Positions 1 through 7,369 of a DNA stretch of 22,037 nt are shown here, piece after piece. The translations under genes and the position numbers were made by a program. This DNA is from Firmicutes bacterium UBA3930 (GTDB lineage: Bacteria; Bacillota; Clostridia; Caldicoprobacterales; Caldicoprobacteraceae). The stretch covers positions 5,660 to 27,696 of the forward strand of contig DGEI01000002.1 in the NCBI GenBank assembly GCA_002385885.1, read 5' to 3'. The notes under the pieces were generated by a model, which saw only the letters and a program-made list of their open reading frames with translations, made no database searches and was not told where the DNA came from. Numbering within the stretch: the first letter of the stretch is position 1; each line of letters opens with the position of its first letter.

Positions 1-372
1 CTCCCATTGAGCAGTGAAAACAACGTTGCTATTGACTGTATAGCTGTCTCCGGGTGAGTATGTATCCAGCCCATCGTTCCAGCCTGCAAATGTGTAGCCC
101 TCTTTTGAGAATTGTTCAGCATCGGGAAGGGTTATGCTTGTTTCGGGCTCAACTTCCATTGATTCAGGCGCTTCGCCTTCCACATCATCGCCAAGATTAA
201 ATAAAACGGTAAATTTTTCCAGTTGAGTGCCGGACTGATCTTCAGGAGTAATTTGTTCATCTGCATACGAAACGGTCGCGAACGCCCCTAGCAGGCATGA
301 TATGATTATACACAGGAGAGAAATGATAAGTGATCGATAAACCCACTTTTTAAACTTATCCAAACTGCTCAC
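1..372 (-). CDS. Exported protein with InlB-type (Flg_new) repeat, 3' end cut by window edge
   Basis: The first 124 codons of a minus-strand gene that runs off the left edge. I chose the GTG start at 372 because GGGGAAAAGG lies just upstream; a TTG at 363 preceded by GGGTGAG is an alternative. Residues 1-37 form a signal peptide: a basic start (DKFKKW), a hydrophobic core about residues 13-33, and a likely signal peptidase I site after SYA. Residues about 54-123 match the InlB B-repeat / Listeria-Bacteroides repeat (Flg_new) pattern: FTVLFNLG, a SITLP strand, the hallmark GYTFAGWN, Y.PG and a closing FTAQW. In known proteins such repeats are beta-grasp-like modules of surface or secreted proteins. 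The rest of the protein, including any anchor or enzyme domain, is outside the window, so the function is unknown. Confidence 0.8.
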   Translation of the reverse strand, partial: MSSLDKFKKWVYRSLIISLLCIIISCLLGAFATVSYADEQITPEDQSGTQLEKFTVLFNLGDDVEGEAPESMEVEPETSITLPDAEQFSKEGYTFAGWNDGLDTYSPGDSYTVNSNVVFTAQWE

Positions 373-422
373 CCTTTTCCCCGGTTACTCCCTAGATTGG
401 TATAAGTAGGCATTATTAGCAT

Positions 423-452
423 ATATTACAAAAATTATGTAATTTTTTTCAA
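423..452 (-). promoter_or_regulatory. Putative sigma-A promoter of the InlB-repeat gene, with an A/T palindrome in the spacer
   Basis: On the minus strand TTGAAA (452-447) is followed after 18 nt by TAATAT (428-423), which puts the start of transcription near 416, about 44 nt before the GTG. The spacer overlaps an A+T-only palindrome (AAAAATTA/TAATTTTT, 430-447) that could be an operator or simply chance in an A+T-rich region. The promoter is a motif match only. Confidence 0.45.
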
Positions 453-909
453 TAGATTTTCAAAAATAACGCGTTTTTTGGAAAAAACAACGACACTTCA
501 CTTGAACATTGTATGCTTTGCCGGCATTGCCCCGTATTTTGACGAATTCAATATTTGCAAGAACACACGTATATACATATATTAACAAACGAATGCCTAT
601 CATACAATAATTTTCCATATGCAACTTAAAAATATGGCGAATTTGCTAAATTTATGGTAATATATAAATAATTTAAGATTCCGGAATAAACGAACTGCAA
701 TTATTTTACACAGGCATAAAATACAGCACGTCACTTTTATTATATTTGGCAGAAGAAGTATCCGCAGTTTATGAAAAACAAGCGCTGCTCAAGATAGTCA
801 GCGAAACCCTGCACGGAAATATACGGAATAAGAATATCAAAAATTCACCATGCCATTTAATGCAAATTAAAGCAGAAGCTGCCTTAAATCCAATAGTGGA
901 GGCATCCAT
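453..909. other. Non-coding spacer before the TPR gene
   Basis: I find no ORF with a ribosome binding site here. The stretch is A+T rich. The best plus-strand promoter candidate is an extended -10, TG-G-TAATAT at 655-663, without a good -35. It would give a leader of about 240 nt for the TPR gene. I do not recognise a riboswitch in that leader. Confidence 0.3.
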
Positions 910-2364
910 ATGAATATCTCAACCGGTGTGGAAAAAATAAAAAAAAGAAAAAGGTTTCTCGCATTCCTTCTTTCTGCCATGGTTACAGTATACTTAATTG
1001 GGGGAGTCCTGCCATATACACATCTTTTTGCAAATGACGGAACCCCTGAAGATTCCTCCGCCGAAAACCCGGTAATTCAAAATGTTTACGCTTTAATGGC
1101 AAGCGGCAAAGAAAAACTGTTGAATAAGGACTATCAGGGTGCCCTGGATGATATAAACACAGCCATTGCTCTGTCGGAAAATGATATTGCCGAATTATAT
1201 GTTTTAAGAGGGAACATAAATGCCAGTATATACAGATACAGCTCAGCAATACATGACTACACAGTTGCGCTTTCACTGGATCCTTCACTGACTGAAATAC
1301 ATGAAATCAGGGGACATCTCTATTACGAAAAAAAGGATTATGAAAATGCATTAATGGACTATGACAAAGCCTTGCAGCACAATCCCAATAACAGAGAAGT
1401 ACTGCTTGCCCGGGCCAACATCTATATAAGCCAGGAAAACTATGAGTATGCACTTAAAGATATCAACACCCTGCTCGAATTGGAACCTGAAAACGGCACT
1501 CTGTATACTCTTTCGGGGGATATGCATTTCGCTTTGGGAAACTATGGAAAAGCACTCGATTCTTACATATCCGCCCTTGATTATCTGCCTGATACAGAGG
1601 ACAAGGAGAAGGTATATCTGGCTTTGGGTGATTGCTCATTTAATCTGGAGCAGTACGAAAATACCATTGAATACTATTCAAAATACTTGGAAACAGCCGA
1701 TGATAATGAAAAGGTTGATAAGGGAAAAGTTTACTTCTACAGAGGAGTATCCCATATTCAGCTGGAAAAATATGAAGAAGCTGTCAATGACTTCTCTTCA
1801 GCAATAGAGCTGTCTTATCAGCCCGAATTGTCGGCATTCCAACGAGGGTTGGCTTATAATACGATTAATCGCTACAAAGAAGCCATATCGGATTTGGAAT
1901 TGTTTGTTAACACATATCCTGATAATTCCGACCCCTGGATTTATCTGGCGTTGTCGTACTACAATACCGGGGATTACAATAAGGCTATAACCTATTTTGA
2001 AAAATGCATCAACGCCAATCTGATGCCGGGAGAGAGCCACTATCATCTGGCAACCATTTATCTGAAGAAAAAACAATATAACAAAGCAATAACCCACTAT
2101 ACTGCATCTGCAAATTTGAATTATCAAACCGACTATTCCATATTCAACAGGGGCGTTGCCTATCTGAATCTGAATAAAATTGAACAGGCCAAAAATGATT
2201 TTCAAAGAGTTCAAAAAATAACGGCAAATCCGGATCTTAAAAAATCCGCAAAGGATGCAGCAAATAAACTGTCTAAAATAAATATACAGGAAAATGTTAA
2301 GATAGAGGAAAATGTAAAGCAAAATATACAACAAAACGTCCAGCAGCAGACCAAGCAGCAATGA
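910..2364 (+). CDS. Membrane-anchored tetratricopeptide (TPR) repeat protein
   Basis: A 484-residue protein with TGGAGG seven bases before the ATG. A basic stretch (KKIKKRKR-like, residues 9-15) and one hydrophobic segment (about 17-36) form an uncleaved anchor or signal peptide, so the rest probably faces the outside. Residues about 58-455 consist of about eleven 34-residue TPR units, recognisable by repeated LYxLRG...YxxAIxDYTxALxLDP-like patterns (for example DYENALMDYDKAL, KYEEAVNDFSSAI, DYNKAITYFEKCI). TPR arrays are protein-binding scaffolds. The tail (about 456-484) is low complexity, rich in Gln, Asn and Lys, with repeated QENV/QQNV words. It stands alone between a long spacer and a convergent operon, so the context does not give its partner. 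It resembles the many uncharacterised clostridial TPR proteins; the specific role is unknown. Confidence 0.85.
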   Translation: MNISTGVEKIKKRKRFLAFLLSAMVTVYLIGGVLPYTHLFANDGTPEDSSAENPVIQNVYALMASGKEKLLNKDYQGALDDINTAIALSENDIAELYVLRGNINASIYRYSSAIHDYTVALSLDPSLTEIHEIRGHLYYEKKDYENALMDYDKALQHNPNNREVLLARANIYISQENYEYALKDINTLLELEPENGTLYTLSGDMHFALGNYGKALDSYISALDYLPDTEDKEKVYLALGDCSFNLEQYENTIEYYSKYLETADDNEKVDKGKVYFYRGVSHIQLEKYEEAVNDFSSAIELSYQPELSAFQRGLAYNTINRYKEAISDLELFVNTYPDNSDPWIYLALSYYNTGDYNKAITYFEKCINANLMPGESHYHLATIYLKKKQYNKAITHYTASANLNYQTDYSIFNRGVAYLNLNKIEQAKNDFQRVQKITANPDLKKSAKDAANKLSKINIQENVKIEENVKQNIQQNVQQQTKQQ

Positions 2365-2432
2365 TTGCATTTATACTGCAGCAGGCAGGAAACAAGCATT
2401 TCGCAATTAAAATCAAAGCCTTGCAAAACAGT

Positions 2433-2463
2433 AAACCCTGTAATCATAATGACTACAGGGTTT
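2433..2463. terminator. Hairpin between convergent TPR and copZ-like genes
   Basis: AAACCCTGTA (2433-2442) pairs perfectly with TACAGGGTTT (2454-2463) around an 11-nt loop. It is followed by TTTTGC on the plus side and flanked by TGTTTTGC on the minus side. It lies between two convergent genes, so it probably works as a bidirectional terminator, but the U-runs are short. Confidence 0.55.
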
Positions 2464-2537
2464 TGCACGTTATCCCTTCCAAAGGCTTGCTGTTCTGCAG
2501 GCAAGGCAGCACCTATACTCGTTATTAGTCCGGATGC

Positions 2538-2765
2538 TTATTTTACTCTTGATTTTATAACTTCATACCCAAGCCTTTTTATTGCATCTTCAATTTTCTC
2601 AATTGAAACTTTGGCTGCATCAAAGTCCAGCTTTGCTTTGCTCGAATTAAACGATACCTTTACCGTATCTTTATCCACACCATCCAGAGCTTTAAGCGCA
2701 CCTTCAATTTTCTGCATACATGACGGGCATGTTAATGTTTCCAGTTGAATTGTGGCAGACTTCAT
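2538..2765 (-). CDS. CopZ-like heavy-metal-associated (HMA) domain protein
   Basis: A 75-residue soluble protein. The start at 2765 is set by GGGG (2777-2774) eight bases upstream; the frame is open further upstream, but an earlier start would lack a ribosome binding site. It is a single HMA domain: a first strand, the metal-binding loop TCPSC with Cys13 and Cys16, helix, two strands, helix, and a closing GYEV strand. Such proteins bind soft metals, typically Cu(I), through the two cysteines and hand them to P1B ATPases. The neighbouring ATPase lacks an N-terminal HMA domain, so this protein may supply it in trans. The common alternative is a general copper chaperone. It has its own promoter with an FNR-type box, 110 nt downstream of the ATPase gene. 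Confidence 0.85.
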   Translation of the reverse strand: MKSATIQLETLTCPSCMQKIEGALKALDGVDKDTVKVSFNSSKAKLDFDAAKVSIEKIEDAIKRLGYEVIKSRVK

Positions 2766-2812
2766 ATTTATAACCCCTTTCACTTTATTATTTCTCCTAA
2801 ACCTATCTTCTG

Positions 2813-2861
2813 TAATATAATTATATCCTGTTTTGCCTGACAGTACTTTGATCCGGATCAA
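2813..2861 (-). promoter_or_regulatory. FNR/CRP-type class II promoter of the copZ-like gene
   Basis: A perfect 14-bp palindrome, TTGATCCGGATCAA (2848-2861), matches the FNR/DNR-type consensus TTGAT-N4-ATCAA. On the minus strand a perfect TATAAT lies at 2825-2820 with no good -35. The box centre is 29.5 nt from the first base of the -10 hexamer, so it is at about -41.5 relative to a start near 2813. That is the standard position for class II activation. The box sits between the ATPase stop and the copZ-like start. Confidence 0.75.
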
Positions 2862-2874
2862 TTTTACTTAATTT

Positions 2875-4728
2875 TTATCTTAACCTGTAGCGCAGCAACC
2901 TCATACCATTCAGGATTACTGCCAGGATACTGCCTTCGTGTACCAGCATACCAATCGACATATTCATCCATTCGCTGAACAACAGGCTTGCCAACAGTAA
3001 CAACACAACACCCACAGCTATAAAAATATTCTGTTTCATATTCCTTGCCGTTGCTTTTGTTAACCCGAGAGCATGCGGCAAACGGCTGAAATCTGAATTC
3101 ATCAGGACAACATCCGATGTTTCTATAGCCACGTCCGTACCGCCTCCCATAGCAATGCCGATATTTGCCAATGCCAGGGAAGGGCTGTCGTTGACACCAT
3201 CTCCAACGAAAGCGACTATTTGGCCTTCTTCCTCAATTAAGCGCCTGATATAAGCGGATTTATCCTGGGGCAGCATATTCCCACGGGCTTCGGTCAATCC
3301 CAGCTCGCGGCTGACCGCATCAACAGTTCCCTGGTTATCACCGGACAACATAACAAGGTTCCTGACTCCCAGTTTTTTTAATTTCAGCAGATCTGCCTCA
3401 ACCCCCGGGCGTATCTGATCGCGAACCCCCATCAAAACTTTCAGTTCTCCATCAACGGCAGTCAGCACAAGAGAGTTTCCCTTTTTCTCGAAACGGTCTA
3501 TGTCCGACTTCATTTTTTCATCAAGTGTAACCCTTTCCCTCTCCATTAATGCAGCATTGCCAACAGCCACCCTGTGTCCACCGACGCTGGCCACAATTCC
3601 TTCACCCTTCACAACCTCAGTATTCTCAACCGGCAGGAATGGCATTTCACCAATGTCCTCCAACACGGCTTTTGCAAGGGGGTGATCCGATTCACGTTCA
3701 ACACTTGCAAGATATACCAATGCCTTATCTATGTCATCTCCATAATATTCTTTTTCTGCAACCGATGGGTTCCCTGCGGTTAACGTACCGGTCTTATCAA
3801 ATACCATTGTATCCAGCCTGCTGAAATCGCTGATTACTTCGCTGCCTTTCAGCAGCACCCCGTTACGCGCCCCGTTTCCTATACCTGCAACGTGGGATAC
3901 CGGAACACCAATAACCAGTGCCCCCGGGCAGCCCAGAACCAGGATGGTAACGGCAAGTTCAACATTTCGTGAAAACAACCATACTACAAAGGATAAAACG
4001 AGAACCGCCGGTGTATAGTATTTTGAGAAGCGGTCTATGAAACGCTCCGCTTCCGATTTGGAATCCTGCGCCTCCTCCACCAGTTCAATAATTCTGCCGA
4101 ATGTTGTATCTTCACCCACACGCTCAGCAACAATTTGGATAGTTCCGTTATCCAGTATTGTACCCGCAAATACCTTTGAACCTTTTTCCTTTGCAACGGG
4201 AATGGATTCTCCCGTAATGCTGGCCTCGTTAACACTGCCTTCACCATTTATAACCGTGCCGTCAACAGGAACCTTTGCACCGGTTTTGACCAGCAAGATG
4301 TCACCAGCATCAACTTCGTCCACATCAACTTCAGTGAATTCCCCGTCTTCCATTTGTTTAAGGGCGCTTTCCGGAGCCATTTCCGTCAATTCCTTTATAG
4401 CCGAACGGGTTTTATTCAGTGTGCGCTGCTCCAAGTAAGCACCAAATAAGAATAAAAATGTTACAATTGCTGACTCCTCATAGTTGCGAATTATAAAAGC
4501 ACCGGTTACTGCAACCGTAACCAGCACATCAATGCTCACAACTTTAACCCTTAAAGCCTGATATGCCTGAATGGCAATGGGGGCCACGCCCAGGATGGAA
4601 GCTGTAATCAACGACCAGGTAAGGACGAGCCTGTTGTCAATCGTCCACTTGCTTAAAAATCCAATCGCAATCAGGATACCACCAATTAGTGCAATGCTGT
4701 TTTTGTTTTTTAATATAAATCGCTGCAT
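2875..4728 (-). CDS. P1B-type heavy-metal-translocating ATPase with CPG motif and no N-terminal HMA domain
   Basis: A 617-residue membrane pump that uses ATP to move a metal ion across the cytoplasmic membrane. Visible landmarks are the actuator TGES at 172-175, the transmembrane CPG metal motif at 267-269, phosphorylation motif DKTGTLT at 311-317, HP at 349-350 (specific to P1B pumps), GDGVND at 509-514, and an HEGS-containing last membrane segment at 597-600. The protein begins directly with membrane helices, without an HMA or His-rich domain. CPG instead of CPC or CPH argues against an ordinary CopA; the C-terminal HEG..L.V.LN pattern resembles Cd/Zn/Co/Fe-type pumps. I cannot fix the substrate. 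The start has GGGGGTGG five bases upstream. It lies 141 nt after the Ric-like gene with no terminator seen between, so co-transcription is likely. Confidence 0.88.
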   Translation of the reverse strand: MQRFILKNKNSIALIGGILIAIGFLSKWTIDNRLVLTWSLITASILGVAPIAIQAYQALRVKVVSIDVLVTVAVTGAFIIRNYEESAIVTFLFLFGAYLEQRTLNKTRSAIKELTEMAPESALKQMEDGEFTEVDVDEVDAGDILLVKTGAKVPVDGTVINGEGSVNEASITGESIPVAKEKGSKVFAGTILDNGTIQIVAERVGEDTTFGRIIELVEEAQDSKSEAERFIDRFSKYYTPAVLVLSFVVWLFSRNVELAVTILVLGCPGALVIGVPVSHVAGIGNGARNGVLLKGSEVISDFSRLDTMVFDKTGTLTAGNPSVAEKEYYGDDIDKALVYLASVERESDHPLAKAVLEDIGEMPFLPVENTEVVKGEGIVASVGGHRVAVGNAALMERERVTLDEKMKSDIDRFEKKGNSLVLTAVDGELKVLMGVRDQIRPGVEADLLKLKKLGVRNLVMLSGDNQGTVDAVSRELGLTEARGNMLPQDKSAYIRRLIEEEGQIVAFVGDGVNDSPSLALANIGIAMGGGTDVAIETSDVVLMNSDFSRLPHALGLTKATARNMKQNIFIAVGVVLLLLASLLFSEWMNMSIGMLVHEGSILAVILNGMRLLRYRLR

Positions 4729-4869
4729 ATTTCCACCCCCTTTTATATCCCGCTTTCATCAGCTTATATACACAATGGATTTAGTTTCTGATATTGGATT
4801 TTCCCCTTCTTTTCAAACTTATATCCGGTTAACAGTACTATTGGAATAAGAGAAGAGGAAGGCCGGGTT

Positions 4870-5163
4870 TTAAGCATGATATGCTTCATCTAATTCAGCA
4901 AGCATATTGTATACCGCTTCATAGCTTTCACATACGTCATCCGGCACCGTATAATTATCAGTTATTTTACGCAGTTGCCGGAATTCATTGTCCAATCCAG
5001 GTTTTCCTGAACCGGCTTCCTTTATTTTTGCATTGATCTGATCGAACAATCTGTGTACATCATGGAACTCAGGATGAGTTCCGCCGTGGACACGTGCTAC
5101 AACCGGCACATACAGTTCCAGTTTTTCAAGGTTTCTTTCCTTTGCTTCGCTAAATGCTGACAT
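4870..5163 (-). CDS. Small Ric/ScdA-like hemerythrin-related protein
   Basis: A 97-residue cytoplasmic protein with GAGGGG eight bases before the ATG. Two stretches recall the Ric (YtfE/ScdA) di-iron family, which repairs nitric-oxide- and oxidant-damaged iron-sulfur clusters. These are VHGGTHPEFHDVHRLF (residues 25-40) and a LRKITDNYTVPDDVCESYE stretch (64-82). In full Ric proteins the latter is followed by an H-x3-E ligand pair and an LFP ending; here the protein stops right after AYHA, so that last ligand region and the first part of the hemerythrin bundle are missing. It could be a reduced clostridial form of Ric that binds metal as a dimer, or a relative that lost the iron site. His26, 30, 34, 37 and 96 are candidate ligands. 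An FNR-type promoter precedes it and a metal ATPase follows. Confidence 0.6.
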   Translation of the reverse strand: MSAFSEAKERNLEKLELYVPVVARVHGGTHPEFHDVHRLFDQINAKIKEAGSGKPGLDNEFRQLRKITDNYTVPDDVCESYEAVYNMLAELDEAYHA

Positions 5164-5214
5164 AATACATTCCCCTCTTTCTGATTTTTTTGTTTTTTAT
5201 ATTTGTCGATATTC

Positions 5215-5263
5215 TATGTGTATTTTAGCATGGCTTTATAGCATAAAAATTGATCCAGATCAA
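5215..5263 (-). promoter_or_regulatory. FNR/CRP-type class II promoter of the Ric-like gene and ATPase
   Basis: TTGATCCAGATCAA (5250-5263) matches TTGAT-N4-ATCAA perfectly. On the minus strand an extended -10, TGC-TAAAAT, has its hexamer at 5227-5222. The centre-to-hexamer distance is 29.5 nt, identical to the copZ-like promoter. The upstream flank GTAAA is also shared by both sites. A second possible -10 (TATAAA, 5240-5235) lies between box and hexamer. Confidence 0.75.
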
Positions 5264-5376
5264 ATTTACAAAAAAAAATAAAAATGTATTTCAGTAATAT
5301 TCTTCAAATAAGTATTATACGTAAAAACTAAACAAGAAATTCGTAAACTATAGTAACGAATATTTAAGAATAGCGT

Positions 5377-5417
5377 TATACTTTAGATATTTATCCTAAA
5401 CAATCTTATGTTATACT
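5377..5417 (+). promoter_or_regulatory. Tandem -10-like elements before the lipoprotein gene
   Basis: The 10-mer GTTATACTTT occurs twice, at 5375-5384 and 5410-5419, each containing TATACT. The second is an extended -10 (TG-T-TATACT, 5409-5417), which would start transcription near 5424, about 36 nt before the lipoprotein ATG. Neither has a convincing -35. Confidence 0.4.
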
Positions 5418-5459
5418 TTTCCTACATCCTAATATTAATATATTGGAGTGATATTTGAC

Positions 5460-6914
5460 ATGAAAAGGAATTTTTTATTAATCCTATTTGCTATCCTTTT
5501 TCTGGTGGTTGCCATCACTGCGGGTTGTACAGCAAAAAAGCCTGAACAGACAACACCGGAAGAGCAGGAACACAGGGATGAATCCACCCAGGAAAACGGC
5601 CCGGAACCCTCGGATGATCCCTCCGAAGAAGAGGAAACCGGAGAGCCCTCTGAAGAAGACGATGCCATAGATGAACAGGAGACGACCGATGGGAATCCTG
5701 ATGATGAAGCCGATTCCCGGGAAACCGGCAGCAATGAAGAAGCAAAACAGAGCGGCAGCACAATAACTTCACTTCTTCCTCCGCGTAAAGACTATAAATG
5801 GACATACAACGGCTTTGCAGAATACGGTCATGAGATGATCCTGGAGTCTGTCGATAAGAAAGGTAATGAAACAATATATAAAATAAAAGGTTCTGTATTT
5901 GATATGTCTGACGGGGAATCAGGCCTGGATTATTTATTTACAGTAACCTATACCGCAAAACAGGGAGTGCTTATCCAGAATACAACGGGAAATATGCTGA
6001 TGGATACAGGATTTAAGGATCTTGAACTTATAAGGGCTCCCCTGCAAAAGGGAACTGCCTGGACCCAGAAGGTAAAAGGTGAAAACGGTAAGGAAATAAC
6101 GCTGAAATCTACCATTACCAATGTCAGGGAAGATAATGGACAAAAAATTTATACGGTATTGTACAAAGATACGGCAAGTGATTATTACGAAAAGAGAGAA
6201 ATAAAGGAATGGGTGGGCGTTCTGTCATATGAAAAACTGTTTATGAACAAAGAAGGCAGCTTCCCTGGTGGATACTACATCCTTTATTCGGGGACGGGTT
6301 TTAAAAACAATCTGGATATAAACACTTATCTTCCCAAAACCGGAACACAGCTCATTTATACGGGCTTTGCCGAATACGGCCATAAGGGAATACTGAAAAA
6401 GATATCCGCCACCTCGGATGATGCCATATATGAATTCAACGGAGTATACCAGGATGGTTCCGGTATTGAGGATAAATTTACAGTAAGGTATTATATGGAT
6501 TATTTGAAAGGCACGGTTACCGAAAGAGTTATGTCCAGTACGCGCTTTGATCCGCCTGAAGTCAATTCCAAGCTCCACAACGTGGTTATACTCAAAACAC
6601 CTTTTGAACAGGGGAAAACATGGAGCCATAATACCAGGATAGACGGTAAGGAATACAAGCTGACGGCTAAGATAAAGGAATATGACCCGGTCACGGGAAA
6701 AATAGTAGTAAGATATACCGCTAAGGGCGTACCCGGTTATTTTCAAAACACCTATATAGAGGAACGGACATTTGAGCGGGGCCGTGGTATGACCTGGTTT
6801 TCCAGACTCCTGCCCGGGGACATTCCCATAAGCGAAGCTGATGCCAAGGACAGCAAAAAACTGGAAGAAGCCCTGGCAGGCCATATGTTCACTCATTCCT
6901 TGTATGAGAGATAA
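5460..6914 (+). CDS. Lipoprotein with two copies of an unrecognised domain
   Basis: A 484-residue exported lipoprotein of unknown function. I take ATG 5460 as start: GGAG at 5445-5448 is correctly placed for it, while an upstream in-frame GTG (5448) would overlap that site. Residues 1-22 are a lipoprotein signal ending in lipobox ITAGC, with Cys23 as the lipidated residue, so the protein sits on the outer face of the membrane. Residues about 31-96 are a highly acidic, Glu/Asp/Ser/Thr-rich linker. Then come two homologous units of about 155 residues (about 110-263 and 294-452). Both begin with Y.GFAEYGH followed by IL, have an FTV.Y strand, then an L..P..(K/Q)G..W segment, and alternate short beta-like strands. 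The family name escapes me. It is monocistronic, with its own terminator. Confidence 0.75.
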   Translation: MKRNFLLILFAILFLVVAITAGCTAKKPEQTTPEEQEHRDESTQENGPEPSDDPSEEEETGEPSEEDDAIDEQETTDGNPDDEADSRETGSNEEAKQSGSTITSLLPPRKDYKWTYNGFAEYGHEMILESVDKKGNETIYKIKGSVFDMSDGESGLDYLFTVTYTAKQGVLIQNTTGNMLMDTGFKDLELIRAPLQKGTAWTQKVKGENGKEITLKSTITNVREDNGQKIYTVLYKDTASDYYEKREIKEWVGVLSYEKLFMNKEGSFPGGYYILYSGTGFKNNLDINTYLPKTGTQLIYTGFAEYGHKGILKKISATSDDAIYEFNGVYQDGSGIEDKFTVRYYMDYLKGTVTERVMSSTRFDPPEVNSKLHNVVILKTPFEQGKTWSHNTRIDGKEYKLTAKIKEYDPVTGKIVVRYTAKGVPGYFQNTYIEERTFERGRGMTWFSRLLPGDIPISEADAKDSKKLEEALAGHMFTHSLYER

Positions 6915-6980
6915 TATATAGTCACAATCAGACTTTTCAGAATACGCAGCATCGCAAGATTTTACAAGCCACCTTTCAGT

Positions 6981-7015
6981 AAAAAGCCTGTGCACCTCCC
7001 CGCACAGGCTTTTTT
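6981..7015 (+). terminator. Rho-independent terminator of the lipoprotein gene
   Basis: AAAAAGCCTGTGC (6981-6993) pairs with GCACAGGCTTTTT (7002-7014) around an 8-nt loop, with the T-run continuing to 7015. It is a strong G+C-rich stem with a U-tract, 66 nt after the stop codon. Confidence 0.9.
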
Positions 7016-7066
7016 GTGTATTCTTGAGAACATAAAGGGTATTTTGCTCAACCCGCCCTCTCCCTA

Positions 7067-7095
7067 TTGTTATACACACAGCTTTATCTTATAAT
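7067..7095 (+). promoter_or_regulatory. Consensus sigma-A promoter of an orphan transcript
   Basis: TTGTTA (7067-7072), a 17-nt spacer and a perfect TATAAT (7090-7095) predict a start near 7102. No coding gene with a ribosome binding site follows before the terminator ending at 7263. Confidence 0.6.
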
Positions 7096-7101
7096 TGAAA
7101 A

Positions 7102-7263
7102 CACAAAATCCGGATTATGTATACATGCAGTTTTCGAACTGAAACGCTTAAAGTCAAACGAAGCCCGTGAACATGCTGACCATCAGCTGGTTAAGAAAAT
7201 CTACCCTTGACCATAACCGCATTAACTATTTATAGGCAGGAGATTAAGCCTGCTTATTTTTTT
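7102..7263 (+). ncRNA. Candidate small RNA of about 160 nt
   Basis: It is bounded by a consensus promoter and an intrinsic terminator, with no convincing ORF between. Predicted local structure: a CAGTT-TTCG-AACTG hairpin with a UUCG tetraloop near the 5' end (about 7126-7139), a hairpin from TGACCA and TGGTTA (about 7177-7193), and the terminator stem. ATG-started ORFs of 17 codons (ATG near 7118) and 20 codons (ATG at 7173) exist but lack a proper ribosome binding site. I do not recognise a known RNA family, and 6S RNA is not evident. Confidence 0.45.
7233..7263 (+). terminator. Intrinsic terminator of the orphan transcript
   Basis: TAGGCAGG (7233-7240) pairs with CCTGCTTA (7249-7256), including one G-U pair, around an 8-nt loop; seven T follow at 7257-7263. 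The terminator of the upstream lipoprotein gene lies 220 nt earlier, so this one serves a different transcript. Confidence 0.75.
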
Positions 7264-7369
7264 CAACATGCCAGTATAAATATTATCCATATTTAAATGT
7301 TCCTTTCTGCAAAATTACGGTTTTTATACCCATATCCGGGGTTATAATATTACTAACACATTAAATAAT

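Noticed and set aside
4035..4438. ORFs on both strands inside the ATPase gene
   Set aside because: They are shadow frames of an intact P-type ATPase with all motifs in order.
6225..7079. Long minus-strand ORF of 284 codons opposite the lipoprotein gene
   Set aside because: It is the antisense frame of the lipoprotein gene for most of its length, has no ribosome binding site, and the plus-strand frame has a clear signal peptide, repeats and terminator.
7067..7209. Open frame of about 47 codons across the orphan transcript
   Set aside because: It has no ATG, and it begins upstream of the predicted transcription start; no ribosome binding site or recognisable protein.
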